Assembly (NCBI GenBank): GCA_046518185.1
Contig: JBKGRZ010000001.1
Location: 682,001 to 746,000 of the forward strand
Origin: Scandinavium vulneris_A
Lineage (GTDB): Bacteria > Pseudomonadota > Gammaproteobacteria > Enterobacterales > Enterobacteriaceae
Length of the DNA stretch: 64,000 nucleotides
Direction of reading: 5' to 3'
The notes below the pieces were generated by a model. That model did no database searches, was not told the origin of the DNA, and saw only the letters and a list, made by a program, of their open reading frames with translations. The stretch's first letter is position 1. Each line of letters begins with the position of its first letter. Positions 57,250-64,000 of this stretch are shown here, one piece after another. Position numbers and translations under genes: made by a program.

Positions 57250-59286
57250 ATGAGTGAACTCATTTCGCATTCCAGCAGCATTGAGTGGCGCTTCGAACGC
57301 CAAATCCTGCGCATTGAGCCGTGGGGTAAAAACAGCCTGCGCGTCAGAGCCACCTGCGCCCCCGAATTCAGCGAAAGCCTTCATGCGCTGCTTCCCGCTG
57401 AATCTTGCACTGTAGCGGTAACGGCCAGCGCTGAAAGCCTGACCCTGCGCAATGGCAATATTACCGCAGTGCTCAATCTGAAAGGACAGCTGGCCTTTTA
57501 TAATCAGCGCGGTGAACTGCTGCTGGAAGAAATGTGGCGGCAGCGGTCAACCGTCGGCATTGGCGCCAGTGAAAAAAGTCAGGATAAATATGTCAGTGCC
57601 TTAAAACTCGACGGTCGCGAATTTAAGCCGCTGACGGGGGGCAAATATCAGCTCACCGTGCGCTTTGAATCGCGGCCAGGGGAGCGACTTTATGGCATGG
57701 GGCAGTACCAACAGCCGTGGCTGGATCTAAAAGGCTGTACGCTGGAGCTGGCCCAGCGTAACTCCCAGGCCAGCGTGCCATTCATGCAGTCGAGCCTCGG
57801 CTACGGCCTGCTGTGGAATAATCCGGCGATTGGTGAAGTGAACTTTGCCAAAAACCAAACCGAGTGGCGGGCACGCGTCACCGGAGAGATGGACTACTGG
57901 ATAACCGCCGCCGACAGCATTGTCGACATCACTCGCCAGTATGCCCACGCGACGGGAACTCCGCCGCCCGCCCCCGCATTTATCAGCGGGTTATGGCAGT
58001 GTAAATTACGCTATCGCACCCAGCAGGAAGTGCTGGACGTCGCCCGCGAATACCGTCGCCGCCAACTGCCGCTTTCCGTGATGGTGATTGATTTCTTCCA
58101 TTGGCCGAATCAGGGCACATGGTGTTTCGACCCGATTGACTGGCCCAACCCCAAAGCGATGGTCGACGAACTCAGCGCGATGGGGATTGAACTGATGGTG
58201 TCAGTCTGGCCGACGGTTGAAGCGCGTAGCCCTTTATATCCGCAGATGAAAGCCAAAGGCTGGCTGGTCAGCAGCGAGCGCGGCGTGCAGGTGAATCTCG
58301 ATTTTATGGGCAACACCACCTTCTTCGATGCCACACACCCGCAGGCGCGCCAGTTTGTCTGGGAGACGGTGAAGAAAAATTACTATGATTTGGGGATCAA
58401 GCTGTTCTGGCTCGATGAAGCAGAACCTGAGTATCGGGCCTATGATTTTGATAACTATCGCTACCACGCCGGGCCGGTGCTTGAAGTGGGCAACCGTTAT
58501 CCACGCGACTTTGCTCAAGGGTTTTACGATGGCCTGCAGGCCAACGGCGAACGCGATATCGTTAACCTGGTTCGCTGCTCCTGGGCGGGAAGCCAGCGCT
58601 ATGGCGTGCTGGCCTGGTCCGGGGACGTACACTCCTCATTCCATGCTTTCCGCAATCAGGTTGCCGCCGGGCTGAACATGGGTCTGGCCGGTATTCCGTG
58701 GTGGACCACCGATATTGGCGGCTTCCAGGGCGGAAACGTCAACGATCCCGCCTTCCATGAACTGCTGATCCGCTGGTTCCAGTGGGCGGTATTCTGTCCG
58801 GTCCTGCGGATGCATGGCTATCGTGAGCCGCAGATCCAACCGCCTGAACGCTATCGCGACGGCATTCCGCAGTGCAATAGCGGCTCGCCCAATGAGCTGT
58901 GGAGCTACGGTGAGGCTAATTTCGACATCATGCAGCACTGGCTTACCGTGCGTGAAAAGCTGCGACCATACATTGATGCGCTGTATGACAACGCGCATCA
59001 GTACGGGGATCCGCTGATGCGTCCGCTGTTCTGGCATTATCCGCAACAGCAGCAGAGCTGGGAGACGGAAGATCAGTATCTGTTTGGCGAGGATTTACTG
59101 GTCGCCCCGGTCATGCATGCCGGGCAACGCCAGCGTGAGGTCTGGTTACCCGCAGGCACCCAGTGGGTCGCCCTGAATGGGGAGCGTTATCAGGGTGGGG
59201 AATGCATCACCGTGGACGCGCCGCTGGAAACCATTCCGGTCTTCATCCGCGCAGGCAGCGCGTTGGTCACCCTCCTGGTGAACTGA
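57250..59286 (+). CDS. Glycoside hydrolase family 31 protein (alpha-glucosidase/xylosidase type)
   Basis: A 678-residue cytoplasmic GH31 enzyme. An N-terminal galactose-mutarotase-like domain contains RPGERLYGMGQYQQPWLDLK; the (beta/alpha)8 domain holds the nucleophile Asp389 in LFWLDEAEPE and the likely acid/base Asp459 in LAWSGDVHSSF. The downstream GIPWWTTDIGGFQGG segment is family-typical. The substrate is unknown; YicI-like alpha-xylosidases are longer (772 aa). It is coupled to the GPH transporter and closed by a strong terminator. No signal peptide, consistent with hydrolysis after uptake. Confidence 0.9.
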   Translation: MSELISHSSSIEWRFERQILRIEPWGKNSLRVRATCAPEFSESLHALLPAESCTVAVTASAESLTLRNGNITAVLNLKGQLAFYNQRGELLLEEMWRQRSTVGIGASEKSQDKYVSALKLDGREFKPLTGGKYQLTVRFESRPGERLYGMGQYQQPWLDLKGCTLELAQRNSQASVPFMQSSLGYGLLWNNPAIGEVNFAKNQTEWRARVTGEMDYWITAADSIVDITRQYAHATGTPPPAPAFISGLWQCKLRYRTQQEVLDVAREYRRRQLPLSVMVIDFFHWPNQGTWCFDPIDWPNPKAMVDELSAMGIELMVSVWPTVEARSPLYPQMKAKGWLVSSERGVQVNLDFMGNTTFFDATHPQARQFVWETVKKNYYDLGIKLFWLDEAEPEYRAYDFDNYRYHAGPVLEVGNRYPRDFAQGFYDGLQANGERDIVNLVRCSWAGSQRYGVLAWSGDVHSSFHAFRNQVAAGLNMGLAGIPWWTTDIGGFQGGNVNDPAFHELLIRWFQWAVFCPVLRMHGYREPQIQPPERYRDGIPQCNSGSPNELWSYGEANFDIMQHWLTVREKLRPYIDALYDNAHQYGDPLMRPLFWHYPQQQQSWETEDQYLFGEDLLVAPVMHAGQRQREVWLPAGTQWVALNGERYQGGECITVDAPLETIPVFIRAGSALVTLLVN

Positions 59287-59321
59287 TCTTAGCCTTCTTA
59301 AAACAAGACTTTTTTTTACAA

Positions 59322-59374
59322 AAGCCTGTTTACTCACGTATTTATGCGTAAAGTAAGCAGGCTTACTTTTTTTT
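59322..59374 (+). terminator. Terminator of the transporter-GH31 operon
   Basis: AAGCCTGTTTACT (59322-59334) and AGTAAGCAGGCTT (59352-59364) form a 13-bp stem with one G-T pair and a 17-nt loop, followed by ACTTTTTTTT. It lies 36 nt after the stop. Confidence 0.85.
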
Positions 59375-59389
59375 GGCAAGGATTCCTGC

Positions 59390-59836
59390 ATGTTTGACTC
59401 TACCCTGATGATTCTCCTCGGGCTGGCGGCGCTGGGTTTTATCAGCCATAACACCACCGTCGCGGTCTCTATTCTGGTGCTAATTATCGTGCGCGTCACT
59501 CCGCTCAGTACCTTCTTTCCCTGGATTGAAAAACAGGGTCTCAGCATTGGTATTATCGTGCTGACCATTGGCGTGATGGCCCCGATCGCCAGCGGCACCC
59601 TGCCCGCCTCGACGCTGCTGCATTCGTTCTTCAACTGGAAATCTCTGGTCGCTATCGCGGTGGGGGTGTTTGTCTCATGGCTCGGTGGCCGGGGCGTGCA
59701 GCTGATGGGCACTCAGCCACAGCTGGTTGGAGGCCTGCTAGTCGGAACGGTTCTTGGCGTGGCGCTGTTCCGCGGCGTGCCGGTGGGGCCGCTGATCGCC
59801 GCCGGGATCGTGTCACTGTTTATTGGCAAGGGCTAG
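59390..59836 (+). CDS. yeaL: DUF441 inner membrane protein YeaL
   Basis: A 148-residue membrane protein of unknown function (UPF0756), same length as E. coli YeaL and nearly identical in the core LGFISHNTTVAVSILVLIIV and FFPWIEKQGLSIGIIVLTIG. About four hydrophobic segments. AAGGA lies before ATG 59390. Its stop codon overlaps the convergent nimR stop by 4 nt. Confidence 0.95.
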   Translation: MFDSTLMILLGLAALGFISHNTTVAVSILVLIIVRVTPLSTFFPWIEKQGLSIGIIVLTIGVMAPIASGTLPASTLLHSFFNWKSLVAIAVGVFVSWLGGRGVQLMGTQPQLVGGLLVGTVLGVALFRGVPVGPLIAAGIVSLFIGKG

Positions 59837-60618
59837 TCAGACAGTCCGTTCAGGTAACGCCCCGGGGTTTGGCCTAATCCTTTGCGAAACATGGTGATGA
59901 AGGCGGTAGTGGAATCATAGCCCAACGCATGGGCGGTCTGCTGGACGGTCTGCCCACGGATAAGCCCCTGCAGGGCCAGGATCAGCTGAAGCTGATGCCG
60001 CCAGCGGCGAAAGCTGAGTCCGGTCTCTTTCACCACCAGCCGGGCCAGATTGCGCTCGCTCATCGCGAAGTGGCTGGCCCACTGGCCTAACGTTTGCCAG
60101 ACCGCCGGTTCGGCGGCCATCGTCTCCACCATCGTGCGAATTTTCGGATGCGTTGACACTGGCAATTGCAGCTGTTCCTGTGGCTGCTGCGGTAGCTCGT
60201 CGAATAATACCTGAATCAGCCGCTGCATCGCCGGGGTCTGTTTCTCGCCCTGATTACGCGCGGCCATCGTCAGAATGAGCTCCCGCACCAGCGGCGAAAT
60301 TTTCAGCGTGCAGCAGTGGTCCGGCATCGCCGCCACGCCAGGTTCGATAAACAGAAAACAGAGTCTGGCCCCCGGGGTGGCACGGTTGCTGTGCGGGAGT
60401 TGACCGGGGATCCACACCGCATACTGCGGCGGTACCATCCACATCGCGTTTTCGACTTCGCAGGTTATCGCCCCGTGCAGGGCCAGGATCAGCTGGCCTT
60501 TACGGTGCTGATGCACGGGAATGAACTGTTCATCTTCGACTACCTGAATGCGGAACGCTTCCGCGGCGTCATGCTGGCTGTCGGGCTCATACCCTTCCAG
60601 CCCTAATCCTGACAGCAT
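59833..60618 (-). CDS. nimR: AraC family repressor NimR
   Basis: A 261-residue AraC-type regulator that represses the divergent nimT in E. coli (formerly YeaM). The N-terminal cupin has VPVHQHRKGQLILALHGAITCEV (about residue 32). The C-terminal HTH has QWASHFAMSERNLARLVVKETG and VQQTAHALGYDSTTAFITMFRKGLGQTPGRY. ATG at 60616-60618. It is a little shorter at the N-terminus than E. coli NimR. It shares a 99-bp promoter space with nimT. Confidence 0.93.
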   Translation of the reverse strand: MLSGLGLEGYEPDSQHDAAEAFRIQVVEDEQFIPVHQHRKGQLILALHGAITCEVENAMWMVPPQYAVWIPGQLPHSNRATPGARLCFLFIEPGVAAMPDHCCTLKISPLVRELILTMAARNQGEKQTPAMQRLIQVLFDELPQQPQEQLQLPVSTHPKIRTMVETMAAEPAVWQTLGQWASHFAMSERNLARLVVKETGLSFRRWRHQLQLILALQGLIRGQTVQQTAHALGYDSTTAFITMFRKGLGQTPGRYLNGLSD

Positions 60619-60717
60619 TGTTTTGTCCGATTTGAGCGATTATTTGTCATTTTAGCTTGATTTAAAGGCGGAGGAAAACCGCTATTGTAGGCGCTTCTGA
60701 GAATGACCGAGAACACC

Positions 60718-61902
60718 ATGAGTACAGTTGCTATGACCTCCCGTCGACAGAACCTGCTGTTGATTGCCGGGATATTACTGATCGCCACCTCACTGCGGGT
60801 GATTTTTACCGGTGCCGCCCCACTGCTGGACAGTATTCGCGCCGACTTTGGCCTGTCCACCGCTCAGACCGGAATGCTGACCACCCTGCCGCTGCTGGCG
60901 TTTGGCTTCATATCCCCAATGGCGGCTGGCATTGCGCGCCGTTTTGGCATGGAACGCAGTCTGCTGGCCGCGCTGCTGTTGATGTGTATCGGGATTGGCA
61001 TCCGTTCCCTGCCCTCACCGGCGATGTTGTTCGTCGGAACCGCGATTATTGGCAGCGGCATTGCGCTGTGTAACGTCCTGCTTCCGGGGCTTATCAAGCG
61101 TGATTTTTCCGGCCATGTGGCGCGCATGACCGGGGCGTATTCCCTGACCATGGGCGTTGCCGCCGCGCTGGGTTCCGCCTTAGTGGTACCGATAGCGATG
61201 AGCGGTGCGGGCTGGCATGGGGCGCTGTTAGCGCTGATGGTGTTCCCGCTGCTCGGTCTGATCGTCTGGCTGCCGCAGCTGCGCAACCCTACGTCTGGCA
61301 CCATCACCGGGCCACGCAGTCTGCACAACAAGGGCATCTGGCGTTCAGCGCTGGCCTGGCAGGTGACGCTGTTCCTGGGCATCAACTCTCTGGTGTATTA
61401 CGTGATCATCGGCTGGCTGCCCGCCATTCTGATTAGCCACGGCTACAGCGAAGCGCAGGCGGGTTCATTGCACGGCTTATTACAGCTGGCGACCGCCGTG
61501 CCGGGGCTGCTCATTCCCCTGGTGCTGCATAAACTGAAAGACCAGCGAGGAATTGCCGTCGGGGTGGCCCTGATGTGTGCCGTCAGCGCCGCGGGCTTCT
61601 GGCTGTTGCCGCAACAGGCCACCTTGTGGACGCTCGTTTTCGGCTTTGGTTGCGGGGCGACGATGATTTTGGGACTGACGTTTATCGGCCTGCGCGCAGG
61701 TTCAGCGCATCAGGCCGCGGCCCTGTCCGGGATGGCGCAATCCGTGGGTTATCTGCTGGCCGCGTGTGGGCCACCGCTGATGGGTAAAATTCATGACGCC
61801 AGCGGCGACTGGCATATTCCGTTGATTGCGGTGGCTATTCTTTCGCTGATGATGGCGGTGTTCGGCGGACTTGCCGGACGTGACCGGGAGATCGGTGGGT
61901 AA
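60718..61902 (+). CDS. nimT: 2-nitroimidazole exporter NimT (MFS)
   Basis: A 394-residue MFS exporter of the CynX/NimT group, which in E. coli exports 2-nitroimidazole; the natural substrate is probably different. About 12 hydrophobic segments. Family segments are LRVIFTGAAPLLDSIRADFGL near the N-terminus and FLGINSLVYYVIIGWLPAILISHGYSEAQAGSLHG in the second half. ATG 60718 gives the E. coli-like length; ATG 60703 is possible. A REP and a terminator follow. Confidence 0.93.
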   Translation: MSTVAMTSRRQNLLLIAGILLIATSLRVIFTGAAPLLDSIRADFGLSTAQTGMLTTLPLLAFGFISPMAAGIARRFGMERSLLAALLLMCIGIGIRSLPSPAMLFVGTAIIGSGIALCNVLLPGLIKRDFSGHVARMTGAYSLTMGVAAALGSALVVPIAMSGAGWHGALLALMVFPLLGLIVWLPQLRNPTSGTITGPRSLHNKGIWRSALAWQVTLFLGINSLVYYVIIGWLPAILISHGYSEAQAGSLHGLLQLATAVPGLLIPLVLHKLKDQRGIAVGVALMCAVSAAGFWLLPQQATLWTLVFGFGCGATMILGLTFIGLRAGSAHQAAALSGMAQSVGYLLAACGPPLMGKIHDASGDWHIPLIAVAILSLMMAVFGGLAGRDREIGG

Positions 61903-61911
61903 CTGAATAAT

Positions 61912-61941
61912 GCCCGGTGGCGCTGCGCTTACCGGGCCTAC
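61912..61941. repeat. REP element
   Basis: GCCCGGTGGCGCTGCGCTTA then CCGGGCCTAC: the classical enterobacterial REP layout (imperfect palindrome with GCGCTGCGCTT centre and CCTAC tail). It sits between nimT and its terminator. Confidence 0.85.
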
Positions 61942-61952
61942 ACTCGCGTTGT

Positions 61953-61975
61953 AAGCCCGCATACGGGCTTTTTTT
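61953..61975 (+). terminator. Terminator of nimT
   Basis: AAGCCCG-CATA-CGGGCTT (61953-61970) followed by five T residues. The stop codon of the convergent amidotransferase gene lies in its tail. Confidence 0.88.
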
Positions 61976-62681
61976 AGTTGGCCGCCGCGCGTAAAAACGC
62001 ATGAACCAACGGCGCCGGGCGACCCTCCAGGGCATTACGTTCGTGCTGGAACAGCGTGCCGACAAAGAAGGGATGGGTGATGAGTTCCACCGCCCGAATC
62101 TCACCTTCCTCATCCCAGCCGGTCACGCGCAGGGCGCCTGATTCAAGTTCCGCCGCAAACTCCGGTGAAATACCGTAGTTGCAGTGATACCCCTCTTCAA
62201 TGCTCAACCGACCGTAGGCTTTGGCGATCAGCGTATTGGCCCGCAGCTCAATGGCGTCAGTTTTTTCCACCAGCGAGCAGGTCAGCGGTGCAATCACCAT
62301 CCGGCCTTCGGTGTCGGTTTCGGCGTGCGCGGCATCACTCCAGCCCAGCACGTTGCGGGCATATTCAATAATCGCATGCTGGAAACCACCGCAGGTGCCG
62401 AGGAACGGCAGGCTGTTTTCACGCGCGTAGCGGATGGCGATCAACGCCCCTTCTGCATTTTTGTACGGGCTGGCCGGAACCAGCCAGATGGCGTCATAAC
62501 CCACCAGGTCGTCGGCACTGCGGATATCCGTGGTCGCAATCCAGTCGTAGTCGGCGCTGAGTTCCTGAACGGCAGCAGCATCGTCAATCGCCAGCGGGAT
62601 CGCCTGATGGGCAATCACGTCGGGATTAAAGTCGCCAACGAGGGCAATTCGCAGTGTCGTTTTGTTCGAAGGGTGTTCCAT
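61974..62681 (-). CDS. CTP synthase C-terminal-region-like glutamine amidotransferase protein
   Basis: A 235-residue protein related to the glutaminase half of CTP synthase (PyrG) but free-standing. The nucleophile cysteine is present as Cys97 in FLGTCGGFQHAIIEYARN, and the N-terminal RIALVGDFNPDVIAHQAIP matches the PyrG linker. However the catalytic HPE motif reads THPFF, so the Glu of the triad is missing, and the protein has no synthetase domain. A HCNYGI segment precedes it (the family name in databases includes the word selenoprotein, but here Cys is encoded). Role unknown. In K-12 this position holds yeaO. Confidence 0.82.
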   Translation of the reverse strand: MEHPSNKTTLRIALVGDFNPDVIAHQAIPLAIDDAAAVQELSADYDWIATTDIRSADDLVGYDAIWLVPASPYKNAEGALIAIRYARENSLPFLGTCGGFQHAIIEYARNVLGWSDAAHAETDTEGRMVIAPLTCSLVEKTDAIELRANTLIAKAYGRLSIEEGYHCNYGISPEFAAELESGALRVTGWDEEGEIRAVELITHPFFVGTLFQHERNALEGRPAPLVHAFLRAAAN

Positions 62682-62785
62682 GAGGGGGTTCCTTATGCGG
62701 TGCAGTTTACGGGCTACATAAGGAACACCAGACTACCGGGATTTTGCGTGCAGAACAATCCCCTGAATGAGCAAGTGATGCGGGT

Positions 62786-63091
62786 TTACTCAATCACCTT
62801 TTCAAGCTCATCGGCGGGCAGCATGTCCGGATTCAGCGGCATCAGATGTTCCGGGCGCACGAACGCAAATCCGGCCTGACCGTCTACCGACTGAATATTC
62901 CCGGTCACCAGCCACAGCGGGCGCTGTGCTTCACGCGGTAACTCTGTCACCACGCCGTTCACGGGATTGAGAATACGTTCACCGGGCTGACACAGCGCAA
63001 AAAGTGAAACCGATTTGCCGATGTTGGCACGACCTGCGGGGGTACGGGCCGCGATGATCATCGCCAGAGTGCCCGGTTTAAGCTGAAACAT
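62786..63091 (-). CDS. Hypothetical protein, 101 aa
   Basis: I do not recognise this protein. It has 101 residues, no signal peptide and no membrane segment. The N-terminal half (LKPGTLAMIIAARTPAGRANIGKSV) resembles a small beta-barrel of the SH3/KOW type; WLVTGNIQSVDGQAGFAFVRPEHLMPL follows. GAGAGCAG precedes the ATG (63089-63091). Same strand as the amidotransferase gene, 104 bp upstream of it. Codon use is core-like, so it is likely a resident gene of this genus. Confidence 0.7.
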   Translation of the reverse strand: MFQLKPGTLAMIIAARTPAGRANIGKSVSLFALCQPGERILNPVNGVVTELPREAQRPLWLVTGNIQSVDGQAGFAFVRPEHLMPLNPDMLPADELEKVIE

Positions 63092-63160
63092 GCTGCTCTC
63101 ACACTATCCAATTTTAAGATTTATCTTAACTCTGATTGTATACTGGAGAGCAGCGCGCTG

Positions 63161-63403
63161 TCACGACTGAGAATGATCGCGACGGTACAGCGTCCACTCG
63201 TCAATCACTTCGCCATTCGGCAATTTGCAGTCGGTACGCACACCCTGTGGGCTCTGCACGGGTACTTCCGTCCCGCCCTTCTGCTGACAGTAGACCGCCG
63301 CAGGATTGGCCATCCCCATATTCGGTGGCGGCGGTGCATCGTTTTGTTTGGCCGCGGTGCATCCTACCAGTACCAGTGGGAGTAATAATCCGGCATATTT
63401 CAT
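63161..63403 (-). CDS. yoaF: DUF333 family lipoprotein YoaF
   Basis: An 80-residue lipoprotein. The signal peptide MKYAGLLLPLVLVGC ends in a lipobox (LVGC, Cys15). The DUF333 core is GMANPAAVYCQQKGGTEVPV followed by GVRTDCKLPNGEVIDEWTLY. It aligns with E. coli YoaF (84 aa), though the lipobox region is 4 residues shorter. Function unknown; located in the envelope. Same position relative to dgcP as in K-12, with a 298-bp gap. Confidence 0.92.
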   Translation of the reverse strand: MKYAGLLLPLVLVGCTAAKQNDAPPPPNMGMANPAAVYCQQKGGTEVPVQSPQGVRTDCKLPNGEVIDEWTLYRRDHSQS

Positions 63404-63489
63404 TGATATCGCATCCTTTAATTGGGCTGAATTGCCTTATTCTTCACTATTTCTTCATTTTAAATGCACTTTTGCAACTTAAATTAGGA

Positions 63490-63568
63490 GTGTTCTCGAA
63501 CTAACCCGAGAACACATCATTCCATAATCAATGAGTTTTGCCCCGCCTCCCCCGGTGGGGCTTTTTTT
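63490..63568 (+). ncRNA. Candidate small RNA (or dgcP leader attenuator)
   Basis: A 9-bp hairpin GTGTTCTCG / CGAGAACAC (63490-63498 with 63507-63515), an AU-rich single-stranded linker, then a rho-independent terminator GCCCCGCC / GGTGGGGC (63540-63547 with 63554-63561) and seven T residues. TTAAAT (63479-63484) with TTCATT (63454-63459, 19-bp spacer) could be the promoter. About 80 nt total, typical of Hfq-binding sRNAs. Confidence 0.5.
63540..63568 (+). terminator. Orphan rho-independent terminator
   Basis: 8-bp GC stem with one G-T pair, 6-nt loop and a T7 tract. No plus-strand protein gene lies upstream; the nearest is nimT, 1.6 kb away with its own terminator. Confidence 0.9.
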
Positions 63569-63701
63569 GCTACAAAATCCGTCTTTTCTCGCCCATTGGA
63601 TGTATAAAATTTGATGTATTCATGTTTTACTATTGTTAGATAGTCGATATTTTCAGCATAGCGTGCAGCCGTAGCCGTTATTGCACGGGAGCTTCCAGGT
63701 C

Positions 63702-64000
63702 ATGTCAGATATTATTCTTGCCCGCGTCTCGCAAACCCTCGCCACCGAACAAACGCTCGAAAGTTTGGTGCGCCAGCTGCTCGAAATGCTGGAACTGGTC
63801 ACGCATATGGAATCGACGTATCTGACTAAAATCGACAATGCCACCCGCCTGCAGCATATTGTTTATGCCCGTAACAGCAGCCAAATGCAGATCCCCGAAG
63901 GGTTTTCCGTGCCGTGGGATGACACGCTGTGCAAACGCGCCGTCGAAGAGCAGCACTATTTCAGCAATGACGTGGCCACCCGCTGGCAGGAGTGCCAGGC
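63702..64000 (+). CDS. dgcP: Diguanylate cyclase DgcP, N-terminal part (partial)
   Basis: The first 99 codons of the gene; it runs off the window. MSDIILARVSQTLATEQTLE then LVRQLLEMLELVTHMESTYLTKID match the N-terminal GAF domain of E. coli DgcP (YeaP), a polar-localised diguanylate cyclase that makes c-di-GMP. The GGDEF domain lies beyond the window. ATG 63702 has a modest GGGAG-type site 11 nt upstream (63688). E. coli dgcP is sigmaS-controlled; a terminator upstream may attenuate it. Confidence 0.93.
   Translation, partial: MSDIILARVSQTLATEQTLESLVRQLLEMLELVTHMESTYLTKIDNATRLQHIVYARNSSQMQIPEGFSVPWDDTLCKRAVEEQHYFSNDVATRWQECQ

Larger units (their letters stand above)
63404..63701. other. Divergent yoaF-dgcP intergenic region
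   Basis: 298 bp of AT-rich DNA that holds the two promoters and, in its middle, two hairpins in a row ending in a perfect terminator on the plus strand although no plus-strand gene precedes it. See the ncRNA candidate below. Confidence 0.6.

Noticed and set aside
1..64000. CRISPR arrays, rRNA and tRNA genes
   Set aside because: I looked for regularly spaced repeats, cloverleaf sequences with TTC-like T-loops and 16S/23S signatures and found none; the island lacks a tRNA attachment site in view.

Overview
The window is chromosomal DNA of an Enterobacteriaceae member related to Escherichia, Enterobacter, Citrobacter and Kluyvera. Most of it is syntenic with the E. coli K-12 stretch from cedA-katE to yeaP (cedA, katE, chb, osmE, nadE, cho, ves, spy, ast, xthA, ynj, nudG, gdhA, topB, selD, ydjA, sppA, ansA, pncA, msrB, gapA, yeaD, mipA, yeaGH, yeaK, yoaI, yeaL, nimRT, yoaF, dgcP). 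Gene order, operon overlaps and protein lengths match closely, but several inserts and losses show it is not E. coli itself. The backbone is GC-rich; one island at about 23.5-27.6 kb is clearly more AT-rich.

Layout. 0-3.2 kb: 3' end of a citrate fermentation operon (citF end, citX, citG, citT). 3.2-6.0 kb: cedA and the stationary-phase catalase katE. 6.0-11.3 kb: the chitobiose operon chbBCARFG. 11.6-15.3 kb: osmE, nadE, SOS-controlled cho, ves and spy. 15.7-21.7 kb: the arginine succinyltransferase operon astCADBE with a sigma54 promoter and tandem NtrC-like sites. 22.1-23.5 kb: a mercuric-reductase-like flavoprotein. 23.7-27.6 kb: an accessory island with a LysR regulator, a quinone-oxidoreductase-like enzyme, an integrase stub, an unknown AT-rich gene and what looks like the immunity region of a P4-type satellite. 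27.7-35.9 kb: xthA, ydjZ, ynjBCDE, ynjAF, nudG and ynjH. 36.1-45.8 kb: gdhA, topB, selD, a class A acid phosphatase, ydjA, sppA, ansA and pncA. 46-47.2 kb: a secreted GH18 chitinase. 47.3-55.7 kb: yeaC, msrB, gapA, yeaD, mipA, yeaGH, yeaK and yoaI. 55.9-59.3 kb: an inserted sugar transporter plus GH31 glycosidase. 59.4-64 kb: yeaL, nimR/nimT, a lone glutamine-amidotransferase-like protein, a small unknown, yoaF and the start of dgcP.

The most interesting thread is chitin use. The chitinase mRNA has a Shine-Dalgarno region complementary over 12 nt to the seed of the sRNA ChiX as I remember it. The chbB-chbC spacer carries a 19-nt copy with one mismatch of the same complement, the known ChiX decoy. 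The chitinase and the chitobiose operon are 35 kb apart but could form one RNA-level circuit: ChiX silences chitinase, and chb mRNA made during growth on chitooligosaccharides removes ChiX.

Other regulatory signals read from sequence: a LexA box on cho, sigma54 promoters on astC and yeaG, a sigmaS-type -10 on katE, a perfect CRP half-site pair upstream of gapA, a Pho box in unusual orientation before the acid phosphatase, and a possible unannotated small RNA or attenuator upstream of dgcP. I found no rRNA, tRNA, CRISPR array or intact insertion sequence.
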